Source: JAISJU01 sp031555675 (GTDB taxonomy: Bacteria > Bacteroidota > Bacteroidia > Bacteroidales > Paludibacteraceae). Taken from it: a DNA stretch of 7,662 nt. The translations under genes were made by a program, and so were the position numbers. The stretch lies in the NCBI GenBank assembly GCA_031555675.1, contig JAVBUB010000186.1:1-7662 (forward strand). Direction: 5' to 3'. Positions 4,534-7,662 of this stretch are shown here, piece after piece. Position 1 is the first letter of the stretch, and each line of letters starts with the position of its first letter. The notes under the pieces were generated by a model. It ran no database searches. It was not told the origin of the DNA and saw only the letters and a program-made list of their open reading frames with translations.

Positions 4534-7443
4534 ATGATACCCTTTCTTTATAATGTCGCCAACACTTATTACCAAAATCATTCAACCGATATTTCGAAAT
4601 ATACTTTTGTATTTCCCAACCGGCGTTCCGGATTGTTTTTTCAGAAATATCTGGGCGACATCATAGAAAAACCCATTTTCTCTCCCAACATACTCACGAT
4701 AAACGACCTGTTTATGAGCCAGACCACCTGGCAGTCCGCAGATAAACTGGCTCTATTATTCCATATTTATCAGATATATATAAAATTAAGTAAAAGCGAC
4801 GAATCTTTTGATGTTTTTGCCTATTGGGGAGAAATGCTTCTGGGCGATTTCGATGATGTGGATAAATACCTGGTTGATGCCAAACAGCTTTTTACAAATG
4901 TCAAAGAAATAAAAGAAATAGATAATTTGTTTGAATACCTCAATGAAGAACAATTAAAAGCCATCCGCACCTTTTGGGCCAACTTTATCCCTACCGGGAA
5001 TGGTAAAAAGCAGCAAGAGTTTATTTCCACGTGGGAAATTTTGTATCCTATTTATGAACAATTTCGCAACGAATTAAAAGCTGAAGGCCTGGCCTACGAA
5101 GGAATGATTTTTCGTGATGTGGCAGAACGCATGAAAAGATCGGAAGAATTATTCGAAAACACAGAAAAAATTATTTTCGTAGGATTTAACGCTCTTACCC
5201 CTTGCGAAAAAGAGTTATTCAAATACTTGAGAAAAAAAGGGAAAGCCGATTTTTATTGGGATTATTTTTCCGATAAAACAACCGAAAAAGATAATCTCGC
5301 TTCACTTTTTTACCACGAAAATGTAATGGCATTTCCATCTGCATATGACATTGACAGTAGTAGAGACGTTGCGCAAAACGTCTCCACAGAAAAAAATATC
5401 AATCTCATTGGTATTCCTTCGTCGGTAGGACAAACCAAAGAAGCTTTTCAGATATTAAAAGACATGCAATTAACTGAAGAGGAAGCATTTCGCACAGCGG
5501 TGGTTCTGCCCGAAGAAAAATTCTTATTACCCCTACTTTATTCGCTACCCGGTAATATACAGAACATCAATGTAACTATGGGATATCCGCTTTCGTATAC
5601 ACCCTTGGCTGGACTTATCGACTACATTTTTGAACTACAAAGAAATATCCGGAAATCAGATAGCGAATATATTTTTTATCATAAAGATGTATTATCTATT
5701 CTCAATCATCAATATATTTTCAGGATAAACGAAAAAGGAATAAAAAAACTCATTACAACCATAACGGAAAATAACCGTATTTATATATCCGAGAAAGAGT
5801 TTTCCAACCTAAAATCTCCGGAAAATGATCTCCTAAGAATCATTTTTCAGGCACAACAAACACCAGCTAATTTTACCGCATACCTGATTCGTTTTCTACA
5901 AGAATTACAATCTCAATTTTCTATCGAAGAAGATAAACAACAAAATAAACTGGAACGTGAATTCCTGTACCATTATTTTAAAACCATCAACCGGATTAAC
6001 GATTTATTGAAAACATGGAATATTGAAATGACTTCCGATACATTTTTCCGTTTGTTGAAAAAATTTATTGCAGGCATTAGTATTCCATTTACAGGAGAGC
6101 CATTGAGCGGATTGCAAATTATGGGTGTACTGGAAACACGGGCGCTGGATTTTGATAACCTGATTATCACTTCCATGAACGAAGGTATTTTTCCTAAAAA
6201 ACAAGCGGCTCCCTCGTTTATTCCCTATAACCTCCGCAAAGGTTTTGGCATGCCCACCACGGAACATCAGGACAGTATTTTTGCTTATCATTTCTACCGT
6301 CTGATTCATAGAGCCAAAAACATTTACTTCTTGTACGATACTCGTACCGAAGGCATGCAAACAGGAGAAGTTAGTCGTTTTATACATCAACTGCGCTATC
6401 ATTACACGCGGCCTATTAACGAAAATTTGATTACATACGATATCTCTATCGATGAAAAAACGACTATACAAATAGAGAAAACATCGGAAGTAATGCAAAA
6501 ACTTTCCTTGTTTTTAACCGATGACGAAGAAAAGAAAAGAGCGCTTTCGGCCACAGCCATCAATACATATCTGGATTGTCCGTTGAAATTTTATTTTTCT
6601 ACCGTAGAAAAACTATACGAAACAGACGAAGTAAAAGAAAATATAGAAGCCAACGATTTCGGTAGCATTTTTCATGCGGTAATGCAATATATTTATGATG
6701 ATCAGAGCCAACATAATCCATTAATTACTTCCGAAATATTAAGTGAAATCGAAAAAAACAACGCTTATCTCGAAAAAGTAATACGGAAAGCATTTGCCAA
6801 CAAGTACCTGCATCTCGACGAGAGCAAAGTAAAACTCGACGGGCAGTATCATATTATCGCTTCCATCATCAAAAAATACACCAAACAATTATTGAATAAA
6901 GACAAAGAATATGCTCCCTTCCGTTACCTGCAATCGGAGTTCCATACTAAATCGACTTTATCTATTTTTAATGGAACGGAAAAGGTTAATTTACATGGTT
7001 TTATCGATCGGATTGACCAGAAAGAAGGTATTACACGGATCATTGATTATAAAACAGGAAATGGAAAATTTGGCTCCAAAGACAAAAAAACATTTTCGGA
7101 TATGGCCGATCTTTTTGTCAAAGAGAAAGACGACAGACCTAAAGAAATTCTGCAACTTTTTATGTATGCGTTGGTATACCAGCAACAAAGCAATGCAGAA
7201 AAATTAATGCCTGCTATTATATTTCTGAGAAATCTGTTCGATTTGTCCGAAAATTTCAACCTGAAATATAAGCCGGCCAAAGATATTATTCCGGTAGAAG
7301 ATTTCAGTCCGTTTAAAGAAGAGTTCAAAACATATTTTACAAATTGCCTGGAAGAAATATTTGATAAAAACATGCCTTTTGTACAATCTGTAAACAATAC
7401 ACCATGTTTATATTGCGTTTTTACTGAAATATGCAAAAGATAA
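4534..7443 (+). CDS. AddB-like PD-(D/E)XK exonuclease, RecB-nuclease type with Fe-S cysteines
   Basis: This 969-residue protein resembles the nuclease subunit of AddAB-type end-resection enzymes, which process DNA double-strand breaks for RecA. Numbering is from ATG 4534. The N-terminus has 'FVFPNRRSGLFF' (25-36), typical of the Bacteroidetes form; no GxxGxGK[ST] Walker A is present, so this subunit probably does not hydrolyse ATP. A helicase-like core ends in 'ETRALDFDNLIITSMNEGIF' (about 534-553). The C-terminal RecB-type nuclease has 'GSIFH' (H714), 'GFIDRID' (D825), 'IIDYKTG' (D838, K840) and 'QLFMY' (Q874, Y878), all catalytic motifs intact. Cysteines C682 ('YLDCP') and C958, C961, C967 ('CLYCVFTEIC') match the AddB [4Fe-4S] pattern. 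ATG 4534 is chosen because related proteins begin at 'M.PFL' and a promoter lies just upstream. No AddA/RecB-like helicase gene adjoins it here. Confidence 0.9.
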   Translation: MIPFLYNVANTYYQNHSTDISKYTFVFPNRRSGLFFQKYLGDIIEKPIFSPNILTINDLFMSQTTWQSADKLALLFHIYQIYIKLSKSDESFDVFAYWGEMLLGDFDDVDKYLVDAKQLFTNVKEIKEIDNLFEYLNEEQLKAIRTFWANFIPTGNGKKQQEFISTWEILYPIYEQFRNELKAEGLAYEGMIFRDVAERMKRSEELFENTEKIIFVGFNALTPCEKELFKYLRKKGKADFYWDYFSDKTTEKDNLASLFYHENVMAFPSAYDIDSSRDVAQNVSTEKNINLIGIPSSVGQTKEAFQILKDMQLTEEEAFRTAVVLPEEKFLLPLLYSLPGNIQNINVTMGYPLSYTPLAGLIDYIFELQRNIRKSDSEYIFYHKDVLSILNHQYIFRINEKGIKKLITTITENNRIYISEKEFSNLKSPENDLLRIIFQAQQTPANFTAYLIRFLQELQSQFSIEEDKQQNKLEREFLYHYFKTINRINDLLKTWNIEMTSDTFFRLLKKFIAGISIPFTGEPLSGLQIMGVLETRALDFDNLIITSMNEGIFPKKQAAPSFIPYNLRKGFGMPTTEHQDSIFAYHFYRLIHRAKNIYFLYDTRTEGMQTGEVSRFIHQLRYHYTRPINENLITYDISIDEKTTIQIEKTSEVMQKLSLFLTDDEEKKRALSATAINTYLDCPLKFYFSTVEKLYETDEVKENIEANDFGSIFHAVMQYIYDDQSQHNPLITSEILSEIEKNNAYLEKVIRKAFANKYLHLDESKVKLDGQYHIIASIIKKYTKQLLNKDKEYAPFRYLQSEFHTKSTLSIFNGTEKVNLHGFIDRIDQKEGITRIIDYKTGNGKFGSKDKKTFSDMADLFVKEKDDRPKEILQLFMYALVYQQQSNAEKLMPAIIFLRNLFDLSENFNLKYKPAKDIIPVEDFSPFKEEFKTYFTNCLEEIFDKNMPFVQSVNNTPCLYCVFTEICKR

Positions 7444-7476
7444 CTTTTTTAGTAAAGATGCTATGATGCGAAAAAA

Positions 7477-7502
7477 GAGGTAAAAATATTTGATTTTTCC
7501 TC
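7477..7502. terminator. Hairpin after the addB-like gene, possible terminator
   Basis: GAGG (7477-7480) and CCTC (7499-7502) close a stem that continues, after a single bulged T, with AAAAAT/ATTTTT around the loop ATTTG. It lies 34 bases after the stop codon. No T-run follows on the plus strand; the run of six A before it would be a T-run on the minus strand. A role in ending the addB-like transcript is therefore possible but not clear. Confidence 0.35.
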
Positions 7503-7545
7503 AGGTTATTCACTACCTTAGTAGCCGTTTATTTGTTTCCGCTTT

Positions 7546-7662
7546 ATGAAAAATACATCATTATTTTTAATTATTACAGCTTTTATTTGTTTATGGGGAT
7601 GCAAACCTAAAGCTGTTCTACAAGAGACTCCCATAAACATCGACACCACTTATGAACCTGCC
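7546..7662 (+). CDS. Putative lipoprotein, N-terminus only (3' partial)
   Basis: The frame opens at ATG 7546 and continues to the window end (39 codons). The N-terminus is a lipoprotein signal peptide: MKNTS, a hydrophobic core 'LFLIITAFICL', and a lipobox-like LWGC with C19 as the lipidated residue. Tryptophan at -2 is unusual, but Bacteroidetes lipoboxes are relaxed. After the cysteine comes KPKAV, without the acidic residues of the Bacteroidetes surface-export signal, so a periplasmic-facing location is more likely than the cell surface; this is inference. The mature part visible ('LQETPINIDTTYEPA') shows no domain I recognise. The gene starts 102 bases after the addB-like stop, so it may or may not share a transcript. 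Function unknown. Confidence 0.75.
   Translation, partial: MKNTSLFLIITAFICLWGCKPKAVLQETPINIDTTYEPA

Noticed and set aside
6004..6498. Minus-strand open frame of 164 codons opposite the addB-like gene
   Set aside because: It is antisense to a conserved coding region and its composition (many Cys, Phe and Asn) is that of a shadow frame.
1..7662. CRISPR arrays, insertion sequences, toxin-antitoxin or phage-defence modules
   Set aside because: No regularly spaced repeats, transposase, small paired toxin-antitoxin genes or defence-type domains were seen on either strand; the AddB-like protein is a general repair nuclease.

Overview
The window looks like a chromosomal segment from a member of the Bacteroidales. 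The evidence is low GC with AT-rich gaps, no Shine-Dalgarno sequences before the starts, several promoter-like sites of the Bacteroidetes TTG/TAnnTTTG type, a tRNA gene without an encoded CCA, and an AddB-like PD-(D/E)XK nuclease of the form seen in Bacteroidetes. The genus cannot be fixed from the sequence; a Dysgonomonadaceae-type organism is only a guess.

Layout, left to right. Bases 1-608 hold the 3' two thirds of a TRAP-type (DctP) substrate-binding protein whose start lies outside the window. A short 17-bp duplication overlaps its stop codon. Bases 699-1574 encode an AraC-family regulator, followed 32 bases later on the same strand by a membrane-anchored metallo-beta-lactamase-fold hydrolase of the NAPE-PLD/UlaG-like group (1607-2722). 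The two may form one transcription unit. A small PhnB-like VOC (glyoxalase-fold) gene lies convergently on the minus strand (2782-3183), and a long interrupted inverted repeat covers the convergent junction. Divergent from it is a MmcQ/YjbR-family gene (3372-3731).

The central 750 bases (3732-4482) hold no convincing protein gene. They contain a well-formed tRNA transcription unit: a Bacteroidetes-type promoter (3905-3934), a leader of about 180 bases, tRNA-Lys(UUU) at 4118-4190, and a strong rho-independent terminator immediately after it (4192-4231). The leader carries short direct repeats and what looks like a decayed tRNA: a 20-base copy of a tRNA 3' end exactly 99 bases before the one in tRNA-Lys, with a matching acceptor 5' strand 77 bases from its end.

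Bases 4534-7443 encode a 969-residue AddB-like protein with an intact RecB-type nuclease site and four cysteines placed as in the AddB iron-sulfur cluster. It has no Walker A motif in its N-terminal region and no AddA/RecB-like helicase partner in the window. Its start is ATG 4534; the TTG at 4483 is better read as part of the promoter. The window ends in the first 39 codons of a lipoprotein (7546 onward). Most of the window is ordinary chromosomal housekeeping and accessory content. No clear new multi-gene system is visible; the most unusual item is the tRNA-like remnant in the tRNA-Lys leader.
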